Source: Chrysomallon squamiferum
Lineage: Eukaryota; Mollusca; Gastropoda; Neomphalida; Peltospiridae
NCBI GenBank assembly: GCA_012295275.1
Contig: CM022674.1
Span: 5,498,936 to 5,508,935 of the forward strand
Length of the DNA: 10,000 nucleotides
Reading direction: 5' to 3'
Shown: positions 1-6,785 of the stretch, piece after piece
How positions within the stretch are numbered: the first letter of the stretch is position 1
Layout: the number at the start of each line of letters is the position of its first letter
Notes under the pieces: generated by a model
The model's input: the letters and a program-made list of their open reading frames with translations, nothing else
What the model was told of the DNA's origin: nothing
Databases searched by the model: none
Translations under genes and position numbers: made by a program

Positions 1-427
1 GGTAATCTTCGGCGCAAGATGACTGACACAAATTGCATGGCTCGAAATTAACATCTATTAGAAAAACTAACGAATGACATTAGTGTCCTTGTCACTCGCT
101 TTCTCAATCAACAGAAAAGTATTCACAGACGTGACTTGTCGTCGTTTTCCCTAACATCTTCACTTACTATTGAGAGATGGGGAAAAAAAAGAAAAGAAAA
201 GACGTAAAAATGTACGAAAATAAGGTTATCCACTCATTTCTGGGCAGTGTCAAGCACCATTCAGGTGCTATCTGCGTAAATGGAGGAAAATACGTCTCGC
301 AGCAGAAATGACTTCCGTCGAACGGGAAGTGAAACGTGAACATCTTCTGTACGTCCGGTTTGCTTTGGCATCGACGAGTGACATCTATCGGCAACAGCAA
401 CGTCAGACGAGGAGGGACTGCAGCGTC

Positions 428-443
428 TTTTTTTTTTTTTTTT
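428..443. repeat. poly(T)16 homopolymer
   Basis: This is an uninterrupted run of 16 T followed directly by AAAA. It could be a decayed poly(A) tail of a retroposon inserted on the minus strand, or simple slippage. No target-site duplication was recognised. Confidence 0.9.
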
Positions 444-536
444 AAAAGAAGAGAAATGGCGGTGATTACTCTCCACAGCAAATCTTTTCCGTGGTCGATA
501 CACCAAGCTGAAGACGTTATGTGTTTGAACGGCTCC

Positions 537-570
537 GATATATATAGGCGTGACGTGATATATATAAAAG
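537..570 (+). promoter_or_regulatory. possible TATA/CRE-like motif group
   Basis: The ten-base string GATATATATA occurs at 537-546 and again at 557-566, exactly 20 bp apart. Between them is TGACGTGA (551-558), one base from the CRE palindrome. The second copy runs into TATAAAAG (563-570), a good TATA-box match. A start site about 30 bp downstream would fall at the edge of the TAG repeat, and no coding sequence follows, so this is only a candidate. AT-rich sequence gives TATA matches easily by chance. Confidence 0.2.
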
Positions 571-580
571 TTGAAGTAAT

Positions 581-1040
581 AGTTATAATAGTAGTGGTGG
601 TTGTGGTGGTAGTAGTAGTAATCGTAGTAGTAGTAGTAGTATTTGCAGCAGTAGTAGTAGTAGTAGTAGCAGCAGCAGTAATACCAGTAATATTAGCAAT
701 GTTGGAGTAATGGTTATAGTAGTAGTGGTGTTGGTGGTGGTAGTAGTAGTAATCGTAGTAGTAGTAGTAGTATTTGCAGCAGTAGTAGTAGTAGTAGTAG
801 TTGCAGCAGTAGCAGCAGCAGTAATACCAGTAATATTAGTAATGGTTATAGTAGTAGTGGTGTTGGTGGTGGTAGTAGTAGTAAGCAGTAGTAGTAGTAT
901 TTGCAGTAGTAGTAGTAGTAGTAGTTGCAGCAGTAGCAGCAGCAGTAATACCAGTAATATTAGCAATGTTGGAGTAAGCAGCAGCTGGTAATACCAGTAG
1001 TAATATTAGCAGTAATACCAGTAATATTAGCAATGGTTGC
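581..1040. repeat. TAG-type trinucleotide block with 132-bp higher-order units
   Basis: The block is almost entirely GTA/TAG/GCA/GTG triplets but is not a plain microsatellite. The same ordered series recurs from 581, 712 and 844: a GTTATA opening, GTAGTGGTGG-type sequence, GTAGTAGTAATCG, TAG repeats, ATTTGCAG, more TAG, GCAGCAGCAG, then AATACCAGTAATATTAGCAA. Starts are 131 and 132 bp apart. After the third copy the closing AATACCAG/TAATATTAG module is repeated about twice more, up to 1033. The third copy has a shortened central part, GTAAGCAG replacing GTAATCG. Open frames across it encode only poly-Val/Ala, poly-Ser or poly-Thr/Leu and are not taken as genes. Confidence 0.9.
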
Positions 1041-1435
1041 AGACCTTTGAGTGGATTTCTCGAATCCAGTGATCTTGAATTAATTACACTAACAAAGAGT
1101 TTTTTTATGTGATATTTCGGTTACGTCTAACGAATCTGCGATCACCCAGTGAAGGAAAAACACGAGTTACCACTGATTACCGTAAACTGTGTAATATACG
1201 CCGTGCTCATAAATATATATATATATATATATATGTGTGTATATGTAGATCTTTGAAACTAACGATTAATGCATTCCACTGATTCCCAGTGCGGCGAAAC
1301 AGCACATTTGTAAGCTCTCAAAGCCAGAACATCCGGCTTTTGTAACTTGATGATAATGACCAGATTAGTGTTAGCCTTGATCAATCATTGTGATACTGTA
1401 TGGTGCTGGCAGAGTCGGTTGGCTAGTGAACTAGT
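1041..1435. other. mostly unique non-coding sequence
   Basis: Apart from the AT microsatellite at 1213-1246 this is unique sequence with no open frame of note. Short inverted repeats are visible, such as AAAGCC/GGCTTT around 1320-1341. A tRNA A-box-like string TGGCAGAGTCGG lies at 1407-1418, but no B box follows at a suitable distance. No splice-bounded coding segment was recognised. Confidence 0.5.
1213..1246. repeat. (AT)n/(GT)n microsatellite
   Basis: Eleven AT units (1213-1234) are followed by GTGTGT and ATATGT, a typical mixed dinucleotide repeat. Confidence 0.9.
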
Positions 1436-1640
1436 AGCGATTGTCAGAGCAGTTAAAACAATGACAGTAGTAAAAGTAGAAATAGGTGTGGTGATAGTGG
1501 TAGTATTAGTAGTGAAATACTAGCAATAGGAGTAGCAGAGGTGCTGGCAGTGGTGACAGTTGACGAGGCAGTGACTGGAGTAGTTGTGGTCGTCGTGGAA
1601 TAGAAGTAATAAAAGCAACGGAAAAAGAAACAGTGGAAGC
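1436..1640. repeat. degenerate TAG/GTG trinucleotide flank
   Basis: The sequence is enriched in GTAG, GTGG, CAGTGG and GTAGTAG strings interrupted by many substitutions, and it grades into the pure array that follows. It reads as the decayed margin of the same trinucleotide expansion. Confidence 0.6.
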
Positions 1641-1826
1641 AGCAGTAGTAGTAATAGTAGTAGTAGTAGTGGTAGTAGTAGTAGTGGTGGTAGTAGTAGT
1701 GGTGGTAGTAGTAGTAGTAGTGGTGATAGTAGTAGTAGTAGTAGTGGTAGTAGTAGTAATATTAGTAGTAGTAGTAGTGGTAGTAGTGGTAGTAGTGGTA
1801 GTAGTAGTAGTAGTAGTTTTTTTTTT
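1641..1826. repeat. (TAG)n trinucleotide array ending in T10
   Basis: About 58 near-perfect triplets of AGT/TAG phase carry periodic AGTGGT, AGTGAT and AGTAAT variants (1641-1816), followed by a T10 run at 1817-1826. The plus-strand frames read poly-Ser/Gly or poly-Val across it, as expected for such a repeat. They are artefacts of the array, not evidence of a gene. Confidence 0.95.
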
Positions 1827-1903
1827 AATCTACGTACATAGATTTCATTTCTTTACCTACCTTGCATGTCAAACATCAGAAAGGTACATCCAGTGATCAA
1901 ATT

Positions 1904-1914
1904 AAATAAATAAA

Positions 1915-1951
<37 letters not shown>
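1904..1951. repeat. (AAAT)n tetranucleotide repeat
   Basis: About twelve units with one A-rich interruption near 1916-1920. The complementary (ATTT)n type dominates 3281-3518 and 7285-7329 on the same strand, so these tracts are in opposite orientation. Confidence 0.9.
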
Positions 1952-1990
1952 CAACTCCGCAAAGTTATTCCACAGCCCATCACAGCCGTG

Positions 1991-2068
1991 TTACACGTGT
2001 AAATTCCGTTTCTTACTATAACGTTACGTAATTCTATTATGACGTTACGTAATTCTATTATGACGTCA
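1991..2068. promoter_or_regulatory. cluster of bZIP/E-box-type palindromes
   Basis: Four perfect palindromes occur in 78 bp: TTACACGTGTAA (1991-2002, containing an E-box CACGTG), TTACGTAA (2024-2031), TTACGTAA again (2045-2052) and TGACGTCA (2061-2068). The two TTACGTAA copies lie in a 21-bp direct repeat beginning at 2021 and 2042. Each is inside GTTACGTAAT, which fits the PAR-bZIP/E4BP4 consensus. TGACGTCA is the canonical CREB/ATF site. Centre spacings are about 31, 21 and 16 bp. The grouping suggests a regulatory element, but there is no adjacent gene to assign it to, and function is inferred from motifs alone. Confidence 0.4.
2021..2062. repeat. 21-bp direct duplication
   Basis: The 21-bp unit starting ACGTTACGTAATTC occurs twice back to back with identical sequence (2021-2041, 2042-2062). 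It is followed by a truncated third start, ACGT, inside the CRE at 2061-2068. Confidence 0.9.
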
Positions 2069-2414
2069 CAATCTAACGAAACGTTGCTTGATCTCAGCGT
2101 TCTTTTGCCAGTGACCGACCGACTCAGCACATTTTCTCGAATTCGCGCTGGTTACATTATATTTTAACTGGACAACACTCGACATAAACTGGCTACCTAA
2201 TCATATTACAGGTAATAAATCTGTCACTGACTACCACTGACTCAGGTTTATTAGCGTAGAAATATGACACAAAAAAAAAAAAGACTAAGTAGGTAACTCA
2301 CACGAACGCCATTAGCTCGTGTATGGTATTTTTATTTCTGTCTTGATTCTGCTAAGCTTTCTCTTTTATTATCTATGAGTCTGTACATTTTGAATAGGTA
2401 TATGTTCGTTCGTC
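2069..2414. other. unique non-coding sequence with AP-1-type motifs
   Basis: No gene was seen. TGACTCA, a consensus AP-1 site, is at 2238-2244, and CGACTCAGCA, one base from a MARE/ARE core, is at 2120-2129. They extend the bZIP-like motif group upstream. An A12 run is at 2271-2282. The minus-strand open frame from 2130 into the AAAT repeat (77 codons) contains a repeated VIIELRN only because of the 21-bp duplication. Confidence 0.4.
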
Positions 2415-2493
2415 GCGTGTGTGTGTGTGTGGTTTATTTGTCTACATGTGTGTGTGTTCGTGTTTGGATGTGTACGTGAGAGAGACAGAGAGA
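2415..2493. repeat. (GT)n and (GA)n dinucleotide patches
   Basis: GT repeats at 2415-2432 and 2446-2458 are followed by GAGAGACAGAGAGA at about 2477-2492, separated by unrelated sequence. Confidence 0.85.
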
Positions 2494-2577
2494 TTATACA
2501 CAGTTTTTTTTTTCCATTTATATGTTATCTTTGTATTGTTTCGTTGTAATTTTTTCCTCTCGTTTTGACGCCATCGT

Positions 2578-2692
2578 ATTTCTTTCTCTCTATCTCTTTA
2601 TCTTTTTATCTCTTTCTTTCGCTCTCTTTCAATCTCTTTCTCTCTTTGAATACAACCCATGTGTATATATCTCTCTCATGTGTATATATATT
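2578..2692. repeat. imperfect pyrimidine tract and short tandem repeat
   Basis: The stretch 2578-2648 is an imperfect CTTT/TCTC tract. It is followed by two copies of CATGTGTATATAT 19 bp apart, beginning at 2658 and 2677. An open frame across it is Leu/Phe/Ser low-complexity and is not considered coding. Confidence 0.75.
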
Positions 2693-2748
2693 AGTCGCTC
2701 AGTTTCGTAATAATCTCTGAAATCTCACCACACATACATATACTATAA

Positions 2749-2890
2749 ACTCTCCCTCCCTCCCTCTCCCTCTCTTCCTCCATCCCTCTCACTCCCTCCC
2801 TCTCCCTCTCTTCCTCCATCCCTCTCCCTCCCTCCCTCTCCCCACTCCCTCCTCTCTCTCTTCATCCCCTCTCTCAGTCTCGTGCTCCCG
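2749..2890. repeat. C-rich pyrimidine minisatellite, about 36-bp unit
   Basis: The segment containing CTTCCTCCATCCCTCTC recurs at 2774 and 2810, 36 bp apart, with a more degenerate third version near 2860. Runs of CCC separated by 1 to 7 bases make three successive four-tract groups (2754-2770, 2784-2806, 2820-2843). The minus strand therefore has the G3N1-7 pattern expected of G-quadruplexes. The minus-strand frame here encodes Arg/Glu/Gly repeats, explained by the tract itself. Confidence 0.85.
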
Positions 2891-3243
2891 TCGCCCCATT
2901 TCCTTTTCCCTCGCTCTTCAAAATGAAGTACATAAAAATGATGGCGTAATGTCGACTGATGTGTCATTTTGTGTGTCGTTAACCTAAAAAAAAAAAATCA
3001 TTATTTTTCATGACTTCATCCTCATCATAATATCCTAACCATCGCCATCTCTCTTACAGTCACGTAATAAGGATATAACGATACAAGAGGCACAGAAATA
3101 ACAGTGAATCGATAGACGCGTCCTATAGCAGTACACGGGTTTGTCTCAACAAGTCGACTTTTTTTAAATAGAAGAGTTCATAATTATCGTGTGGTCGTAT
3201 TTTTTTTATATGTATATATATATAATTTTTTCTTACATAATTG
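2891..3243. other. unique AT-rich sequence, no gene seen
   Basis: The sequence has mixed composition with an A-run near 2987-2997 and a short TA patch near 3209-3222. No coding, RNA or regulatory feature was recognised. Confidence 0.5.

Positions 3244-3269
<26 letters not shown>
3244..3269. repeat. poly(T)26 homopolymer
   Basis: This is an uninterrupted 26-base T run directly upstream of the ATTT-rich block. A poly(A) tail of a minus-strand retroposon is possible, but no body or duplication was recognised. Confidence 0.9.
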
Positions 3270-3274
<5 letters not shown>

Positions 3275-3482
3275 ATTGTTATTATTTTATTTATTTTATT
3301 TTATTTATTTATTTATTTACGTATTTATTGTTTGTTTGTTTAATTATTTATTTGTTTATTTATTTTTTGTTTTATTTTTTTTATTTATTTTATTTTTTAT
3401 TTATTTATTTATTTATTTATTATTTTATTTTTTTTTTTTTTTTAATTATTTAAATTTTATCTACTTATTATTTATTTAATTT

Positions 3483-3517
<35 letters not shown>

Positions 3518-3535
3518 CTTTTAACGTATATATTT
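3270..3535. repeat. (ATTT)n/(T)n-rich tetranucleotide block
   Basis: ATTT units, with GTTT variants around 3328-3372 and T-run interruptions (3430-3443), fill about 250 bp and end with an almost pure stretch at 3483-3518. Open frames are Phe/Leu/Tyr/Ile low-complexity. Confidence 0.9.
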
Positions 3536-3544
3536 ATTTTTAAT

Positions 3545-3620
3545 TTTTTAACAGCCTGATGAAAATATACTATGATACCCATAGCATATGTAGTTTTAAA
3601 ACTTTCAAAAAATATATTGT
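3545..3620 (+). repeat. dispersed module, copy 1 (CCTGATGAAAA type)
   Basis: It contains TAACAGCCTGATGAAAA (3549-3565), then a segment ending ATAGCATATGTAGTT, then an A-rich/ATATAT end. A second copy with the same order lies at 4770-4845. Conserved order plus divergence indicates an interspersed repeat, perhaps the terminal part of a transposable element. The family was not identified. Confidence 0.6.
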
Positions 3621-3664
3621 TGTTGCTGCTGATATTATTATTATTGATTTTTGTTGTTGTCGTT

Positions 3665-3695
<31 letters not shown>

Positions 3696-3702
3696 TTATT
3701 AT
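3617..3702. repeat. (TTG)n/(TTA)n trinucleotide repeat
   Basis: TTG/CTG triplets pass to TTA triplets with a few interruptions and end at ATTATG near 3702. The plus-strand poly-Leu/Phe frame starting in it (3651-3908) continues into A-rich sequence as poly-Lys and is not gene-like. Confidence 0.9.
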
Positions 3703-3996
3703 GTAACCACACTATCATAGCTGGACAAATATCAGGCCAATCTTCACAAAGAAAAAATAGAAAACCGCCAAACTTTTATTTGCGTAGGCAAATATCAATT
3801 GCCAGCTCTATAACACTCTGTAATCTTTCTTCTTTTAATACCAAAGAATACAGCAAACAGAAAAAAAATAAAAATAAAAACTTCAAAAAAAAAAAAAATA
3901 AAAAATAACGAAAACGAAATCTTCACAGAACATTTTTGATGGCGTCATCGAAACAAGTATTAAACCCCTTGAGTAGTTTTCTCATCTTTTCTATTT
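3703..3996. other. unique sequence with A-rich patch, no gene seen
   Basis: Unique sequence surrounds an A-rich stretch at about 3860-3905. No convincing coding or RNA feature was found. Confidence 0.5.
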
Positions 3997-3997
3997 C

Positions 3998-4023
3998 TTT
4001 TTTTTTTTTTTTTTTTTTTTTTT
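3998..4023. repeat. poly(T)26 homopolymer
   Basis: An uninterrupted T26 run. It could be slippage or a minus-strand retroposon tail, and no flanking duplication was recognised. Confidence 0.9.
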
Positions 4024-4303
4024 CTTTGTGTATCGAAGTCATGTTTTATATTTTCCTTGTCTACTGGTCGAAGATAATCAACGTATTGTTTGTTGTATAG
4101 GTGAGCAAATAATCAGTGAAATGACTTCATGGCGTCTCGTTAGAATCAAATAACAGTCGAGAGAAAATATGATTTTTTTTTTGTAAGCTTTTTTTATTTT
4201 ATTTTTTTTTTTGTAAAATGGTATAAGAGTCTAAACAAGGACCCGCGTCAGAAAATCGTTTTATTCATGAACTGTTATTATTAGTGGAGGAACTGAAAGA
4301 TTG
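4024..4303. other. unique sequence between T26 and A25 runs
   Basis: About 280 bp of unique sequence with T-runs near 4172-4212. It is bounded by T26 on the left and A25 on the right. This could reflect two retroposed tails in opposite orientation, but no internal RNA polymerase III boxes or target duplications were recognised. Confidence 0.4.
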
Positions 4304-4328
4304 AAAAAAAAAAAAAAAAAAAAAAAAA
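4304..4328. repeat. poly(A)25 homopolymer
   Basis: An uninterrupted A25 run, followed by GTTTTT and a second A8/TATATA patch. It could be the tail of a plus-strand retroposon, but no body was identified. Confidence 0.9.
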
Positions 4329-4458
4329 GTTTTTAAAAAAAATATATATGTATTCCAAGAAATTTCGTTTGTTTGATATTCTTATGACGGGTGATGTATT
4401 TGTTTGATTGGAATAAGAATCATGAAGAGGAGATAAAAATAATTTAAAAAAATAAAAA

Positions 4459-4770
4459 TTGTTTCTTGAAATTTGATTCTGTAGTAATTTATTACTTATA
4501 ATAAATAAGATGATTAAAAATATTAAAATTTAAAAAACAATTTTGTTTTTATTTTTTTATTATTATATTTTGATTTTTGAAATTTGATTTTTCGGTGACA
4601 TATATTTATAGTAATAAGATCATAATATTAAAATATAAAAAATATGCACAAAAATTAATTTTCTTGACATTTGGTTTTTCAGTTGCACAATTATAATGAA
4701 TAATAATATGATTATAATATTAAAATATAAAAACTATATAAAACAAATTTTTATTTTATTTTATTATTTT
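4459..4770 (+). repeat. three diverged AT-rich tandem copies (about 87-111 bp)
   Basis: The anchor TTGAAATTTGATT (or TTGACATTTGGTT) recurs at 4466, 4577 and 4664. Each is followed by ATAAT/AGTAATA-type sequence, then GAT..AAATATTAAAAT(T/A)TAAAAA, then an A/T-rich spacer. Intervals of 111 and 87 bp and many substitutions indicate an old tandem triplication. The third copy runs directly into the dispersed module at 4770. Confidence 0.65.
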
Positions 4771-4845
4771 TGTTAACATCCTGATGAAAACGTAACCATA
4801 GCATTTGTAGTTGTCCATGATTTTGAAGAAAAAAAAATATATATA
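4770..4845 (+). repeat. dispersed module, copy 2 (CCTGATGAAAA type)
   Basis: TAACATCCTGATGAAAA (4774-4790), then ACCATAGCATTTGTAGTT, then an A-rich/ATATATAT end parallel copy 1 in the same orientation about 1.2 kb away. The middle is about 10 bp shorter than in copy 1. Confidence 0.6.
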
Positions 4846-5090
4846 TTTATATAAAAAATTGAAATACATTTAGTGAAATATAGTTTGTTAAAAATGTGAG
4901 GCTATAAGACTCAAATTTCAAAAATAAATTTCAAAGCATCTTTTCCGATTTTATTTTTTCACATTCAGACAAGAGGGTAAATATAACAATGTGGAGAATG
5001 TATTGTTAGCGTTTTTATATAAGTTTTCCATGTGATTCTTGTAAAACAGGATATTAGAAGACTTAGAGGTTTCCCTTTGTGTCAGATACT
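4846..5090. other. unique AT-rich sequence, no gene seen
   Basis: No open frame or RNA feature stands out. The last 29 bases (5062-5090) may be a heavily decayed extra unit of the following minisatellite, since CCCTTTGT is retained, but this is uncertain. Confidence 0.45.
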
Positions 5091-5395
5091 GAAGCCGTAT
5101 TTTGTTTTTACACATTATGAAACCTTCACTTTGCTTTTATATATTATGAAACCTTCCCTTTGTTTTTATATATTATGAAACCTTCACTTTGTTTTTATAT
5201 ACTATGAAACCCTGACTTTCTTTTTATACATTATGAAACCTTCACTTTGTTTTTATATATTATGAAACCTTCACTTTGTTTTTATACATTACGAAACCTT
5301 CGCTTACTTTTTATATATTACAAAACCTTCACTTTGTTTTTATACATTACGAAATCTTCGCTTAGTTTTTATATATTACGAAACTTTCACTTTGT
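5091..5395 (+). repeat. 29-bp minisatellite, about 10.5 units
   Basis: The unit GAAACCTTCACTTTGTTTTTATATATTAT repeats with no length change: starts fall at 5119, 5148, 5177, 5206, 5235, 5264, 5293, 5322, 5351 and 5380. A diverged 28-bp unit precedes at 5091. From about 5206 units alternate between ATACATT and ATATATT, and units at 5293 and 5351 share CGCTTA, giving a 58-bp dimer. Because 29 is not a multiple of three, frames through it cycle phase and are not coding. There are no spacers, so it is not a CRISPR array. Confidence 0.95.
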
Positions 5396-5646
5396 TATTT
5401 ACTGCATTGGTTTATGTGATATTTGTGGACCTTTCTTACCATTATCTTTGTTTTTTATCCAGGAGATTGAGTTTGAAATACTGGTGTTTTATTACCTTAA
5501 TTAGCAATTCCAAGTTTTTGAACTGTGTAATAAACAGCATGTGGGTTTCCTTTTTTGTATGTCCATACGAACGCATGCAGTCTGTCTGTGAGTGTTCGCT
5601 TTAATCTGTGTTGTATCAGTGTACTTATACCCTTGGATGAGAGCTC
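5396..5646. other. unique sequence, no gene seen
   Basis: The sequence is non-repetitive and T-rich, with no recognised motif. Plus-strand frames entering from either side are extensions of the flanking repeats. Confidence 0.5.
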
Positions 5647-5859
5647 TGTCTGTCTGTCTGTCTATCTCTTTCTCTCTCTCTCTTTCTCTTTCTCTCTCTT
5701 TTCTCTCTCTCTCTCTCTTTCTCTCTGTCTATGTACCTGTCTCTCTCTCTTTCTCTTTCTCTCTCTCTTTTTCTCTCTCTCTCTTTCTCTCTGTCTGTGT
5801 ATCTGTCTCTCTCTCTCTCTCTCTGATTCTGTCTCTCTCTCCCTCCCTCTCTCCATATC

Positions 5860-5893
<34 letters not shown>

Positions 5894-5945
5894 CTCTCTT
5901 TCTCTTCCTCTCTCCATCTCTCTCTCTCTTTCTCTCTCTCATTCT

Positions 5946-6011
<66 letters not shown>

Positions 6012-6046
6012 CCTCTCTCTCTCTCCCTCTCTCTCCTTTTCTCCGT
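5647..6046. repeat. 400-bp pyrimidine tract, (TC)n with 66-bp higher-order period
   Basis: Nearly every base is C or T. It starts with (TCTG)n and ends with pure TC at 5949-6007 followed by CCCTCCC variants. The markers CTGTCTATCTC (5659), CTGTCTATGTACC (5725) and CTGTCTGTGTATC (5791) are 66 bp apart. Weaker CCATATC/CCATCTC markers occur at about 5853 and 5913. Long frames read Leu-Ser on one strand and Arg-Glu on the other and are by-products of the repeat. Confidence 0.95.
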
Positions 6047-6422
6047 CACACATAATACAGAGACAACAACACATAACAAAATCTAAATTTGTAAGAAAAA
6101 TCAAGAACTTTAGTAGCACCATTTTAATTTTTTGTTTTAACTTCCCTGTAACGGAGAACACAGACAACTTACTACCACTGGGCAGACTGTACGCGTCTGT
6201 TCAGGAACCGCAAATACCTACGGCGTTGACGACGTCATTGTTTACGTCGCCTGAGCGAGACGACACCAGCTGTTTGCAGCCTGGAAGATCATTACAGCAT
6301 TCATTTCCGAGTAACTGTCGACGACTTAAGCGTAATTAAACTTCGTCACCAGTTGATGACCCAGTTTCTCTCGGAAGTGATATAACGCGCATGTCAAATG
6401 GGTACTGTTAAATGTACTTTAC
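6047..6422. other. unique, GC-balanced sequence, partly repeated at 8432-8537
   Basis: This is the least repetitive part of the window, with many CG dinucleotides and motifs such as GACGTCAT (6231-6238). A small hairpin CAGAC/GTCTG lies near 6183-6199. No open frame of note covers it. The segment 6287-6396 recurs inverted near 8.4-8.5 kb. It is followed by an A17 run at 6423-6439. Confidence 0.5.
6287..6396 (+). repeat. dispersed repeat family, copy 1
   Basis: Aligned by eye to the reverse complement of 8432-8537, it shows roughly 70% identity over about 100 bp. Shared pieces include TTACAGC, GTCGAC (6317-6322), the 16-mer AAGCGTAATTAAACTT (6328-6343), ACCAGTT, CGGAAGTG and GCGCA, in the same order. 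This is a real family, but its class (SINE, MITE or other) cannot be told from two copies. Confidence 0.75.
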
Positions 6423-6439
6423 AAAAAAAAAAAAAAAAA
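6423..6439. repeat. poly(A)17 homopolymer
   Basis: An A17 run about 27 bp beyond the end of dispersed-repeat copy 1. It could be a tail for that element, but in the second copy the homopolymer adjoins the opposite end. Confidence 0.85.
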
Positions 6440-6570
6440 TCTTTAAGTCTTCAGTTAAAACAGTTTAGTTCTTTTCGTAGTCCGAAATGTTGAGCGTTAA
6501 CTTATATTTCTTTCAGTTAGTTAGATGATTTACGGATTAAATGAAGAATATTTAAAAACTGAATATTTTG

Positions 6571-6745
6571 TGACTAACCTTACTGAATGATCGACTCGTT
6601 TATGATTGACTGATTGATGAACTAACTGATTTATTGTCTGTCAGAATGATCAGAAAGCTGACTAAATTTCCGACTTACTAACTGACTAATGTATTTAGAG
6701 ACTGACTGACAGACGAACTGACAGACTGGCAAAGTAACAGACGAA
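6571..6745. repeat. decayed (ACTG/GACT)n tetranucleotide repeat
   Basis: GACTGACT, AACTGACT and GATTGATG strings occur at multiples of about four bases among many substitutions, best preserved at 6698-6730. It is interpreted as an old tetranucleotide array. Confidence 0.65.
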
Positions 6746-6762
6746 CCATATGATATCCAGAT

Positions 6763-6785
6763 AGAGAGAGAGAGAGAGAGAGAGA
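6763..6785. repeat. (AG)n microsatellite
   Basis: A short pure AG tract at the end of the decayed ACTG block. Confidence 0.9.

Larger units (their letters stand above)
1..580. other. mostly unique non-coding sequence
   Basis: This stretch has no repeat structure apart from a T16 run at 428-443. A 104-codon frame on the minus strand (167-481) and a 124-codon frame on the plus strand (336-710) cross it. Both translate the T/A run as poly-Lys or poly-Phe, the second runs on into the TAG repeat as poly-Val, and neither resembles a protein family I know. A small perfect hairpin lies at 253-269 (AGCACC, 5-nt loop, GGTGCT). An ACTTCC/GGAAGT inverted pair lies at 311-330. Exons of an unknown gene cannot be excluded, but nothing supports one. 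Confidence 0.5.

Noticed and set aside
167-481. 104-codon minus-strand frame in mostly unique sequence
   Set aside because: It includes a Lys run from the T16 tract and ends in a Phe run, with no recognisable family or hydrophobic pattern. Its length is within chance for 10 kb.
581-1033. Poly-Val, poly-Ser, poly-Thr and poly-Leu open frames in the TAG blocks, also at 1584-1896
   Set aside because: They are explained by triplet repeats read in different frames. Coexisting frames on both strands and lack of unique domains argue against a gene.
1407-1418. tRNA A-box-like string TGGCAGAGTCGG as a tRNA or SINE head
   Set aside because: No B box of the GGTTCGAATCC type follows within about 60 bp, and no cloverleaf pairing is evident.
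1897-2130. 77-codon minus-strand frame with repeated VIIELRN
   Set aside because: The peptide repeat comes from the 21-bp DNA duplication, and the C-terminal half is the AAAT repeat read as Leu/Phe/Ile/Tyr.
4024-4328. Segment between T26 and A25 as a complete retroposon
   Set aside because: The two homopolymers are in opposing orientation, and no target-site duplication or internal promoter was found by eye.
5091-5395. 29-bp direct repeats resembling CRISPR repeat length
   Set aside because: Units abut with no spacers, and the context is a eukaryotic AT-rich repeat region without cas genes.
5625-6167. Long open frames of Leu-Ser (plus) and Arg-Glu (minus) across the pyrimidine tract
   Set aside because: A dinucleotide repeat has no stop codon in any frame and gives such dipeptides automatically. 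There is no non-repeat domain attached.
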